This document shows, in pieces, positions 15,867 through 23,618 of a stretch of DNA of 64,000 nt. The notes beneath the pieces were generated by a model, which had not been told where the DNA came from, ran no database searches, and saw only the letters and a program-made list of their open reading frames with translations. Position 1 is the first letter of the stretch. Each line of letters starts with the position of its first letter. The DNA is from CALAED01 sp036378315 (GTDB taxonomy: Bacteria > Actinomycetota > Actinomycetes > Streptosporangiales > Streptosporangiaceae): positions 1 through 64,000 of the forward strand of contig DASUWU010000011.1 of the NCBI GenBank assembly GCA_036378315.1. Direction: 5' to 3'. Both the position numbers and the translations under genes were made by a program.

Positions 15867-16523
15867 ATGGCAGCCTTTTGCGTGCTTCTCGTGGTCGATG
15901 CCGAGAAATTCAGCGCCCACCGCGACGCGGAACCGCGCGACGTCCATATGGCGATCCGTGAAGTTCTGGATGAAGCCCTCAAGGCAAGCGACCTCGTCGA
16001 GACCTGGCAGGCCGCGCGGTTCGTGGAAAACACCGGAGACGGGATTCTCGCGATGCTGCCGGCCGAGTCGGCGCCAAGGCTCATGGATCATTTCCCGCTG
16101 TGCCTGCAAAAGGAGTTGGCCGAGCGGGCGCCGAAGCTGCGGGCAGGCGGGTCGCCGCTGCGGCTGCGGGCCGCGTTGCACATCGGGCTCGTGGACGACG
16201 AGTACTCGGTCGGGCACTTCTCCGCCGCCGCCATCGACGTCAACCGGCTCCTCGACGCCGAGCCGCTGCGCGCCGCCCTGAGCGAGAGCGATCCCGACGT
16301 CACGTACGCGGCGTTCATCGTCTCGGCCAAGCTGTTCAACACCTACGTCGCGGGTGGGTGGACCCGCCTTCGGGAGAGCCAGTTCACCGAGGTCAGGGTC
16401 ATTGGCAAGGAGTACAAGGGGCCCGCCTACCTCTACGTACCGACTCCGTCGCCCGGCGGCACGCCGCGAGTGCCGCCGAGCGGGGCCCTCCCGCCCAGCC
16501 CGTACCCGGCGGACCATCCATGA
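15867..16523 (+). CDS. Nucleotidyl cyclase-like domain protein
   Basis: 218 residues. The layout follows class III cyclase homology domains: a first strand with acidic residue (LLVVDAEKFSAH), a second FVENTGDGILAMLP with the GDG hairpin, a later strand RLRAALHIGLVDDEYSVG, and an Asn in AAIDVNRLLDA. Both metal-type aspartates are recognisable, but the conserved Arg in the N-x-x-x-R motif is not, so catalysis is uncertain. A low-complexity Pro/Gly tail ends the protein. The ATG at 15867 has GGGGGA upstream. Following a Crp-like gene suggests a sensor or signal role. It converges with the cyclase gene at 16559, with 35 bases between them. Confidence 0.65.
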   Translation: MAAFCVLLVVDAEKFSAHRDAEPRDVHMAIREVLDEALKASDLVETWQAARFVENTGDGILAMLPAESAPRLMDHFPLCLQKELAERAPKLRAGGSPLRLRAALHIGLVDDEYSVGHFSAAAIDVNRLLDAEPLRAALSESDPDVTYAAFIVSAKLFNTYVAGGWTRLRESQFTEVRVIGKEYKGPAYLYVPTPSPGGTPRVPPSGALPPSPYPADHP

Positions 16524-16558
16524 TCGAACTCAACGGCAGCGGAGCCGACCCGGCGGCG

Positions 16559-17104
16559 CTAGGACGCGTCGGTCCGCCGCCACATCAGCTCGTAGGCGTG
16601 CATGGGTTCGGGCAGCCCCTTTCCAGGGACCGGCCCGTGTTCCCTGAACTCGCACCGGCAGCGTCCCTGCGAGAGCAGGTAGACCACGTCGGTGCAGAGC
16701 ACCTGGTCGCCGGCGGTGGCGACGAGCAGCCTGGCCGCTTCGACGGGAGGCAGGCCGGCGATGTCGTCCTCTCCCCAGCGCACGTCCCCCGCGCTGAGCG
16801 CGGCCCGGATGGTGATCCGCTCGACCGCGGCCCGGTTCTCCCTGACGAGCGCCTGCTCGATCGCGGTGATGGCCTCCAGGCCGGCCGTGGCCGACGGGAA
16901 CACCGCCATGATCCCCTCACCCCGGCTCCTGATGAAGACCGATCCCCGCTCGCGGGCCATGGTCCGCAGCAGCTGCTGGTGGTCGGCGAGGAGACGGTCG
17001 ACCGGCTCCCCGCCGAGGCGCTCGCGGATCTCGGCGGAACCGACGACCTCGGTGCACAGGATGGTGACCGTGGTCACCGTTCCGGGTGGTCGGATGCTCC
17101 TCAC
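16559..17104 (-). CDS. Adenylate/guanylate cyclase homology domain protein, metal sites altered
   Basis: 181 residues, a single cyclase homology domain. The motif usually reading FTDIVGST is here ILCTEVVGS with Glu19, and GDG is GEG with Glu63. Both metal-binding aspartates are thus replaced by Glu, so cyclase activity is doubtful and a regulatory or binding role is more likely. The other fold landmarks remain (IRAALSAGDVRW, EAARLLVATAGDQVLCTDVV). The GTG start at 17104 overlaps the stop of the STAND protein upstream by four bases (GTGA), with GGGAAGG before it, so the two are translationally coupled. Confidence 0.8.
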   Translation of the reverse strand: MRSIRPPGTVTTVTILCTEVVGSAEIRERLGGEPVDRLLADHQQLLRTMARERGSVFIRSRGEGIMAVFPSATAGLEAITAIEQALVRENRAAVERITIRAALSAGDVRWGEDDIAGLPPVEAARLLVATAGDQVLCTDVVYLLSQGRCRCEFREHGPVPGKGLPEPMHAYELMWRRTDAS

Positions 17105-20100
17105 CCGCCTTCCCTGGCCAGCCGGCGTTCGAGCAGAACGGCGCCATGGCCGTTCAGCAGCTCGGCGCAGCGCCGCCGCAAGGCCGCCGGGTCCAGCCCG
17201 CCGGCATGCGTCCGCTCCACGAACCCGGCCCAGTCCAGCAGCGACTCGGCCATCAGCAGCGGGGCCCCGCAGCGCTCGTGGACGCGGGCGGCGGCGGCGA
17301 AATGATCGATTGCCTGCTGGACCGCTCCCGAGGCGGCGGACAGCAGGGCGAGGTAGTGGTGGCCGCAGTGGTGGGCCACCGCGGAGATCCCGAAGGTCTC
17401 CGCCTGGGGTTCGAGCGCCTCGTACAGCGGCTGGATGAGCTCGCGACGCCCCAGCCGGCACGCGGCGAACGCCAGGTTGTCCAGCGCCGAGCGCTGCGCG
17501 AGGTTCTCCGGCGGGATGATTCCCTGCTCGTCGAGTATCCGGTTGAGCAGGGGCCCGGCCGCCGCGTCGTCCAGTTCGCACAGGTAGCGGAGCACGGCGT
17601 GGACGGGGTCGACCTGCGGAGCCTGCGCCTGCTGGCGCAGCCGGTCGCGCAGCTCGCCCAGCCGCCCCTGCAGGCGCCGGATCTCACCGATCTGCTCGGC
17701 GTAGAAGGCGATCGCCTCCAGCCGGTGGCCGATCGCCGTGCCCATCCCGAGCATCTCGGTGGACGCGCGCTCCGCGCCGGCGATGTCGCCGCGCATGATG
17801 ACCTGGCCGGTCCTGCACATCTTGACCAGCCACACGAAGTGCGGCTGGGCCAGCCGCTGCGCCAGCTCCTCGGCACGTTCCAGCGACTCGGCGACGCGCA
17901 CGAAGTCGCCGGTGTCCAGCGCCACCGGGATGAGCTGGAACGTCGCGTGGAAGAGCGCGAGGTCGTCGCCCGTCCGCCTGGCGGCCTCGAGCATCTCCTT
18001 TCCGTACTCGATGCGCCGCTCGAGGGGCTCGGCGGGAATCACCGTGAAGCTGCGCGACCCCAGCACGCTGACGATCGTCCGCGGATCCCCCGACCTGCGG
18101 GCCAGCGCGACCGCCTCGTCGCTCAACGCGAAGCGGCGATGGCTGTCCGTGGCCCAGGTGAGCTCGGCGGCCAGCTGGGCGTTCAGCAGCGCCCTCGTCC
18201 GCACGTCGGCCGGCTCCACCAGCTCCCTCGCCCTGGTCAGCAGGTCGATGCGTTGCGGGTCGGGGCGCGCTGTCCTGCTGTAGAACCCGCGGTCGCCGGC
18301 GAGTGCCGCCTCCACGATCAGGCCCTTGCGGTCGGTGCCCTCGGCGAGCTCGGCCGCCCGGACGAGGGTCTCCCTGGCCTGCGGGTCACCGGCCAGCCAC
18401 ATGGCCCGGCCGCACCGCACCAGGGCCTCGGCGAGCCGTTCGGCAGGGGCGGCCGACCCGTCCTCGAGCAGCTGGACGAGCCGCCGGTACCACGCGACCG
18501 CCTCACCGTAGGCGAGCCGCTCGCTCGCGTCCTCGGCGGCGCGTTCCACCGCCGCGACGGCCTCGGCGGTCCGCTCGGGGTCCCGATCGCGCTCGGCGGC
18601 GGCCAGCAGGTGGGTCGCCACGACGTACGGGCGGGTCTCCATGATCTGCGGCTCCGACGCGCGCAGCGCGTCGGCGACCCGCCCGTGCAGCATCCCGGCC
18701 CGCGGCGACGACAGGCCGTCGTAGATCGCCGTCCTGGTCAGCTCGTGGGAGAACTGGCACCAGCCGCTGGGCGGCATGCTCACCAGACCGGTGGCCAGCA
18801 CCTCCTCAGCCGCCGCCAGGAAAGTGAGGTGGTCGACGTCCATGGCGGTGCGGAGCGCGGCGGAGGTCAGCTGCTCGCCGACCGCCAGCACGTTCACCAG
18901 CTGCCGGGCGTCCCGGCTCAGCCGCGAGAGGCGCTCACGCACCATGCGGGTCACCGAGTCGGGCACCGCCAGCCGGTCGAGGCTCCCCGCCCCCGCAAGG
19001 TCCCGCAGCACCTCGGTGACCAAGAACGCGTTTCCGCCGGTTACCCGGTGCAGCCGAGCCGCCTCCTCCCGCTCGATCGTGGCGGCGTCACCGGTCACCG
19101 ACGACAGCGCCGCGGTGACGTCATCCAGCCGGAACGGCGGGACGGGCACGACCCGGCCCAGCGCCTGCAGCTCGTGCAGCTCCAGCACTTCCTGGTCCGC
19201 CTCGGTCGCGTCCACCATGTCGGGCACGGGGCGTGACGTGGCCACGATCAGCACCGGCAGCTTCTCGGTGTCCCACAGCAACGCGCGCAGCAGCTGCAGC
19301 GACTCGGTCGTCGCCGCGTGCAGGTCGTCGATGATGAGCAGCACCGGCCGTACCATGGCGAGCCGCTCGAAGAACGTGCGCACCGCGGCCACCAGCTGGT
19401 GGCGTTCGGACACCGCCGTCAGCTGGTGGCGCTGCGCGGCCGGTTCCGGCACGGACGGGACCGACAAGGACAGCGGCGGCGCGGACAGCGACGGGGCGAG
19501 CCGGACGAGCTGGCCGCACTCCTGGTCCACCCCGGCGCGCAGCAACAGAGCGGCCGACGTGCCGGCCAGCCGGTCGATCGCGGCGGCCAACGGTTCGTAC
19601 GGCAACCGCGCCGGATCGGTACAACGACCGGCCAGCACCGTGAACCCTTTCTTCCGCGCCCGCTGCGCCACGACGGACACCAGCCGGGTCTTCCCGACCC
19701 CGGGATCGCCCTGCAGGATCACCAGGCTCATCCGGGACCGGGTCGCGTCGAGCGCGCCGTCGAGAACGGCGAGCTCCCTTTCCCTGCCCACGAAGGGAAG
19801 CATGTGGCCACCGGCCAGCCACGGAGCCAGCCATTCCGACCGGTCGTCCGCGTGCTGCCACAACAGCTCCCACGTCCGCGTGTTGCCGGGCAGCCCCCCG
19901 GCCGCCGGCCCGCTCACCTCCCGGAACTCGTGCTGGCCGCGATCACGCGCGAGCCGCCGGACGACGTCGGTGCACAGCACCTGCCCGCCGCCCGCGATCT
20001 CGACCAACCGGGCGGCCTCGGTGTAGGGCTGCCCGCTGATGTCGTCCTCCTGCCAGCGGATGTCACCGGAGCTCAGGGCGGCGTGGATGCTGGTCGCCTC

Positions 20101-20376
20101 CATCGCCCACCTGTTGTCGGCGATCAACGCCCGCTCCACCGCGGTGATCGCGTCGAGCCCCGCGGTGGCCGATTCGAACACCGCCATCAGACCGTCGCCG
20201 AGGCTCTTGGTGAAAATCGCCCCGCCCGCCTCGACCACGCCGCGCAGCAGCCTGTAGACGCGCTCGAAATGCTGGTCGGCACGCTCCTCGCCCAGCCGCG
20301 ACCTGGTCGCGGTGGAATTGACGATGTCGGTGAACAGGACGGTGGCCGTGGTCAGCGTCCCCGGCGGAAGCTCCAT
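17101..20376 (-). CDS. Cyclase homology domain fused to a STAND/AAA ATPase with TPR-like C-terminus
   Basis: 1,091 residues. Residues 1-180: a cyclase homology domain with both metal aspartates (Asp17 in LFTDIVNST, Asp61 in SLGDGLMAVF), but Thr replaces Asn in the usual N-x-A-A-R motif (YTEAARL). Residues about 190-480: a P-loop ATPase with FVGRERELAVLDGAL and Walker A GDPGVGKT (223-230), then LLIIDDLHAAT as Walker B. The remainder is helical, TPR-like repeats. This architecture is common in actinomycetes and mycobacteria as large signal-sensing proteins; it lacks the LuxR helix-turn-helix found in some relatives. Its ATG shares one base with the stop of the MpaB gene (TAATG), and its stop overlaps the next gene. 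Confidence 0.85.
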   Translation of the reverse strand: MELPPGTLTTATVLFTDIVNSTATRSRLGEERADQHFERVYRLLRGVVEAGGAIFTKSLGDGLMAVFESATAGLDAITAVERALIADNRWAMEATSIHAALSSGDIRWQEDDISGQPYTEAARLVEIAGGGQVLCTDVVRRLARDRGQHEFREVSGPAAGGLPGNTRTWELLWQHADDRSEWLAPWLAGGHMLPFVGRERELAVLDGALDATRSRMSLVILQGDPGVGKTRLVSVVAQRARKKGFTVLAGRCTDPARLPYEPLAAAIDRLAGTSAALLLRAGVDQECGQLVRLAPSLSAPPLSLSVPSVPEPAAQRHQLTAVSERHQLVAAVRTFFERLAMVRPVLLIIDDLHAATTESLQLLRALLWDTEKLPVLIVATSRPVPDMVDATEADQEVLELHELQALGRVVPVPPFRLDDVTAALSSVTGDAATIEREEAARLHRVTGGNAFLVTEVLRDLAGAGSLDRLAVPDSVTRMVRERLSRLSRDARQLVNVLAVGEQLTSAALRTAMDVDHLTFLAAAEEVLATGLVSMPPSGWCQFSHELTRTAIYDGLSSPRAGMLHGRVADALRASEPQIMETRPYVVATHLLAAAERDRDPERTAEAVAAVERAAEDASERLAYGEAVAWYRRLVQLLEDGSAAPAERLAEALVRCGRAMWLAGDPQARETLVRAAELAEGTDRKGLIVEAALAGDRGFYSRTARPDPQRIDLLTRARELVEPADVRTRALLNAQLAAELTWATDSHRRFALSDEAVALARRSGDPRTIVSVLGSRSFTVIPAEPLERRIEYGKEMLEAARRTGDDLALFHATFQLIPVALDTGDFVRVAESLERAEELAQRLAQPHFVWLVKMCRTGQVIMRGDIAGAERASTEMLGMGTAIGHRLEAIAFYAEQIGEIRRLQGRLGELRDRLRQQAQAPQVDPVHAVLRYLCELDDAAAGPLLNRILDEQGIIPPENLAQRSALDNLAFAACRLGRRELIQPLYEALEPQAETFGISAVAHHCGHHYLALLSAASGAVQQAIDHFAAAARVHERCGAPLLMAESLLDWAGFVERTHAGGLDPAALRRRCAELLNGHGAVLLERRLAREGG

Positions 20377-21707
20377 TACGCCCTTCGTGCCTCCATTCCT
20401 GGTCTTCCCGGTCTTTCTGGTCTTCCTGGTTTGAGGTGCCGCAAGTTGGCCCGTACGGCCCGCCGCGCCCGATCGCGCGTCAGCCTGGCCCTGCGCGCCG
20501 CCGGGAGCCGGCGTATCTTCCAGTCGCGCGCCAGCTCGGCGGGAATCCAGAAGGGCGCCTGCCCGCCCGAGTAGCGATCGGCGTAGGAGCTGATGATGAA
20601 GCGCCCGGCCCTCCGCATCAGCAGCCGGCTCGCGGGCCGCAACGGGTCGGGCAGCCAGGTGAAACTCTGCGCCATCCGGGCCGTGACGAACAGGGGCGTC
20701 GCCCACCACGCGCTCTTCGGCACGGCGAGGAGATCGGGCACCTGGTGCACCCCGTGACCGGCGTCGCGGAAAAGCCAGCGGATGAGGCTGCGGGGCAGCT
20801 TGCGCCATCCGAGCGGCATGAACTCTTCCATCTCCGCGAGCAGCGCTCGCATGAGCGCACGACCCTCGTCGCTCCCCTCGAGCAGCGCGCCGAAGTGAGC
20901 GGAGACGGGGTCGACGTCCTCCAGGGTGAGCGGCCGGTCCCGGCAGGTCACCAGGCCCATCAGGTGCCCGAAGACGCTCCAGACGTACAGGTTCGCCGCG
21001 CGGTCGGCGGCGCTCAGCTCAAGACCCATCCGCTTCATCGCGGCCCAGATCACCACGGAGAAGTCGAAGAGCGTGGCCAGCAGGAGTTCCTGGTTGGCCG
21101 GCGGCCCGTCCTTCTCGACATCCCATCCGTGTGCGGGGTCGAGCATCAGCGACCGGACGGCGGAGTGCAGCACCCGGACGCCGATGGCCGTGGCATGGCC
21201 GGCGCCGCCTGGCTTGAGGCTGTCCGGATCACGCATGCCCATCACGTCGATGAGCATCTGCCCCGTCTCCGCCACCCGGCGGGTCAGTTTCCCGTCCCGG
21301 TCGGCGAGATCCGACGCGGCGAACAGGACCTTGGCGCTGGCCGGCAGCGCATACCCGAGTGGAAGGCTGACGAAGAACAGCGCCACCGCCTGGTAAAGGC
21401 CGTGGTCGGCGAATACCGCCTGCCCTTTCCTGATGAGGGAGTCGTCGTATGCCCACGCCGGAAAGGTGGTTTTGGCGCCGAGCTCGTCCAGCAGGTTGAA
21501 CGGGGTGTACTCCCCGTTTTCCGGGCTCGCGGGACCGTTCTCTCTGGCTCTTTCCTTGGCCGCGGCCAGCTCCCGGACCAAGGCCGGCATCAGGCTGCGG
21601 GCGTCGCGCATCTCGGGGTGGTCGCGCCGGTAGCCGGCCACCTTCTCGTCGAGATCGGGGTCGGCCAGCCGCCGGAGCCGGCGGAATCGCTCATCCGTCC
21701 ATCTCAT
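20376..21707 (-). CDS. MpaB-family oxygenase (DUF2236)
   Basis: 443 residues. This family includes the fungal MpaB oxygenase and the latex-clearing protein Lcp, and binds haem b in characterised members. The match is to the family pattern: KGQAVFADHGLYQAVALFFVSLP near the start, a long helical body with DPAHGWDVEKDGPPANQELLLATL and FDFSVVIWAAMKRMGL, and VWSVFGHLMGLV. No signal peptide is visible. GGGGAGG lies 5 bases before the ATG at 21707. It is the first gene of a coupled minus-strand operon with the two cyclase-domain genes, an unusual partner for an oxygenase. Confidence 0.75.
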   Translation of the reverse strand: MRWTDERFRRLRRLADPDLDEKVAGYRRDHPEMRDARSLMPALVRELAAAKERARENGPASPENGEYTPFNLLDELGAKTTFPAWAYDDSLIRKGQAVFADHGLYQAVALFFVSLPLGYALPASAKVLFAASDLADRDGKLTRRVAETGQMLIDVMGMRDPDSLKPGGAGHATAIGVRVLHSAVRSLMLDPAHGWDVEKDGPPANQELLLATLFDFSVVIWAAMKRMGLELSAADRAANLYVWSVFGHLMGLVTCRDRPLTLEDVDPVSAHFGALLEGSDEGRALMRALLAEMEEFMPLGWRKLPRSLIRWLFRDAGHGVHQVPDLLAVPKSAWWATPLFVTARMAQSFTWLPDPLRPASRLLMRRAGRFIISSYADRYSGGQAPFWIPAELARDWKIRRLPAARRARLTRDRARRAVRANLRHLKPGRPERPGRPGMEARRA

Positions 21708-21884
21708 GACCGCCTCCCCGGTGGAACCTGGCCGGCGTGGCGGCGAGCGCGGGACACCGCCGACCATTCGGCGGCGGCCGCGCTCCACTGATTCTCGTGA
21801 GTCCATCGGGGCGAGGGGCAATCCTGGGGAAGTAGACTACACATACCTTACGCCCTCCGTTCGGCGTCAATCGGCGTCGCACTC

Positions 21885-21904
21885 GACATCACGGTGACAT
21901 CACG
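21885..21904. repeat. Tandem GACATCACG repeat in the MpaB promoter region
   Basis: GACATCACG at 21885-21893 and 21896-21904, spaced 11 bases, one helical turn. The overlap creates GTGACATCAC. It lies 178 bases before the MpaB start, and may be a regulator site for the operon. Confidence 0.35.
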
Positions 21905-21907
21905 AAG

Positions 21908-21932
21908 CGGCCGAAGAGTTCCTTTTCGGCCG
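21908..21932 (-). terminator. Hairpin terminator after the second Crp-like gene
   Basis: CGGCCGAA (21908-21915) and TTCGGCCG (21925-21932) form a perfect 8-bp stem with a 9-base loop, 28 bases beyond the stop of the minus-strand Crp-like gene. No T run follows on the minus strand. Confidence 0.5.
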
Positions 21933-21959
21933 AGTAAAACTTGCTTTGATGGCCGTCCT

Positions 21960-22736
21960 TTAGTCCGACCGGACGGCGCGGGAATGGCCGGTCGGCGTGA
22001 ATTCAGAAAATCCGTCATGGTAGCCGCAGAGGCGGCGCAGCCCTGTGGTGTCCCGAAGCACGATGGTGCGTCCCTTCATCGCGATAAGGCCCCGAGAGTC
22101 AAGCCGTTGCAGCGCCCGATTGACCGCGGATCTCGACCCACCGATCAATGCCGCGAGATCGGACTGGGTGAGACCCAGGTCGAGGACGACGCCATTCGCC
22201 TCGCCGTGCTTGCTCGCCAGGTGCAGGAGGCGTTTCGCGAGCCGCCCGGTGAGGTCGAGGAACGCCGAGTCCGCCGCTCGCTCGGTGAGTCCGCGTACCA
22301 GCCGTCCCAGCGCGTGCAGGAACCCGTCGAGCAACGCCGGATGCTCCCGCATCAGCGCGATGACCTGGCCCCTTGAGAGCGAGAAGAGCCGCGTCCGTTC
22401 CACCGCGACGATCGAGGCGGATCGAGGTGCCCGGTCGAGCAGCGCGGTCTCGCCGAACGTCGAGGCGCGACCGAGTGCGTTGAGCACGATCTCGTCCCCG
22501 CCCTCGGTGGCGAAGACGACCTTGACCAGCCCGTCGATCACCACATAGAGGCGGTCACCGGGGTCGCCTTGGTGAAAGACGAAGCCGCCAGGTCGATAGC
22601 GCCGAACGAGACCGGCTCGCGCGATGGCCGCGATGCTCGTGTTGTCGAGCATGCGGAACAGCTCGGTCTCCGCCAGAACCTCGACGAGCGGCTGGATGTC
22701 CCGCGAAGACGGCTTGGGGGTCGTGACGCCGTCCAT
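21960..22736 (-). CDS. Crp/Fnr-family transcriptional regulator
   Basis: 258 residues. The cyclic-nucleotide-binding fold is clear: YRPGGFVFHQGDPGDRLYVVIDG, then GRASTFGETALLDRAPRSASIVAVE. The latter carries FGE-x-A-L-L-x-(7)-S-A, close to the cAMP phosphate-binding cassette (FGExxLx(n)RxA/S), so it may bind a cyclic nucleotide. The C-terminal helix-turn-helix is LTQSDLAALIGGSRSAVNRALQRLDSRGLI. The ATG at 22736 fits the domain start; the ribosome-binding site is weak. A TGTG-N8-CACA site lies 55-72 bases upstream, in the shared promoter with the ECF sigma gene, so the regulator may control itself and that gene. Confidence 0.88.
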   Translation of the reverse strand: MDGVTTPKPSSRDIQPLVEVLAETELFRMLDNTSIAAIARAGLVRRYRPGGFVFHQGDPGDRLYVVIDGLVKVVFATEGGDEIVLNALGRASTFGETALLDRAPRSASIVAVERTRLFSLSRGQVIALMREHPALLDGFLHALGRLVRGLTERAADSAFLDLTGRLAKRLLHLASKHGEANGVVLDLGLTQSDLAALIGGSRSAVNRALQRLDSRGLIAMKGRTIVLRDTTGLRRLCGYHDGFSEFTPTGHSRAVRSD

Positions 22737-22790
22737 GACCGCACTGTAGGTCAGGCCCGTATTCGCTCTGTATGGCTGATGACACTCAGG

Positions 22791-22808
22791 CTGTGTCCCT
22801 GGGCACAG
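22791..22808. promoter_or_regulatory. Crp-type operator candidate
   Basis: CTGTGTCCCTGGGCACAG is an almost perfect 18-bp palindrome holding TGTG-N8-CACA, the spacing of classic Crp/GlxR sites (TGTGA-N6-TCACA). It lies between the divergent Crp-like gene (start 22736) and the sigma gene (start 22894). Confidence 0.55.
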
Positions 22809-22893
22809 CGGGACCGCGCGGCTTCGCGCATCGTCAGGGCAGGCGGCTCGAACCGGCTTCCGGCCCTCCGGTTCCGGCCGGCAGGAGGACACG

Positions 22894-23586
22894 ATGCAGA
22901 CGCGGACCTCGAGCCCACGCCGCGGCACCGCACCGGCGGACACGCGCGGCGACGACGTGGCGGACCTGGTGACCGCGGCCCGCCAGGACGACGCCGATGC
23001 CTGGAGCCGGCTCGTCGAGCTCTACAGCGGCATGCTGCTGGCGAGGATCCGGTTCCTGGGGGTGGGGCACGACGATGCCAGGGACGTGCTGCAGAACACC
23101 TGGCTGCTCGCGGTGCAGAATCTGCCGCGCCTGCGGCACGCGGCCAGGATCGGCAGCTGGCTGACGACGATCGCGACCCGGGAGAGCATCAGGCTCAGCC
23201 AGAGGTCGAAGGAGGTATGCACCGCCGATCCCGCGACCGTCTGGCGCGTGGCCTGCGACGGGCCGGGCGGCGGACCCCCAACCGGGACACCACACGGGCT
23301 CCCACACGGGCTCACACACGGGCTCCGCGACGGGACCGGCGACGCGCACCGCGCCTGGGCCAGGACGAGCTTCAGGCGCATCCTCGACGACGTGGTCGGC
23401 GGGCTGCCCGCCGACCAGCGGGAGCTGTTCCGGGCGCTCACCGAGCAGCCGCGGCCGCGTTACGCCGACGTGGCGCGCAGGCTGGGGCGGCCGGTCGGCA
23501 GCATCGGGCCCTCCCGCGCCCGCTGCTTCGGCAGGGTTCGGATGCTGCTCGAGGACCGCGGCGTCACCGCCGACTTCCTGGACTGA
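22894..23586 (+). CDS. ECF-type RNA polymerase sigma factor
   Basis: 230 residues. Sigma region 2 spans about 30-105 (DDADAWSRLVELYSGML, DARDVLQNTWLLAVQNL, IGSWLTTIATRESIR). Region 4 spans about 160-220 (LPADQRELFRALTE, YADVARRLGRPVGSIGPSRARCFGRVR). The linker is expanded by a 12-bp tandem repeat encoding PHGL/THGL. AGGAGG stands 5 bases before the ATG at 22894. No anti-sigma gene is adjacent. A Crp-type site lies 86 bases upstream, so control by the divergent regulator is likely. Confidence 0.88.
   Translation: MQTRTSSPRRGTAPADTRGDDVADLVTAARQDDADAWSRLVELYSGMLLARIRFLGVGHDDARDVLQNTWLLAVQNLPRLRHAARIGSWLTTIATRESIRLSQRSKEVCTADPATVWRVACDGPGGGPPTGTPHGLPHGLTHGLRDGTGDAHRAWARTSFRRILDDVVGGLPADQRELFRALTEQPRPRYADVARRLGRPVGSIGPSRARCFGRVRMLLEDRGVTADFLD
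23291..23326 (+). repeat. Three 12-bp repeats in the sigma factor linker
   Basis: CACACGGGCTCC repeated three times (one base differs in the second copy), encoding PHGL-PHGL-THGL in frame between sigma regions 2 and 4. Copy number may vary between strains. Confidence 0.7.
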
Positions 23587-23618
23587 CCGGCGGGGCGGGC
23601 GCGCCGGCCCGGCGGCCC

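Noticed and set aside
17086..19236. Plus-strand frame opposite the STAND gene
   Set aside because: Shadow of the real gene; low-complexity translation.
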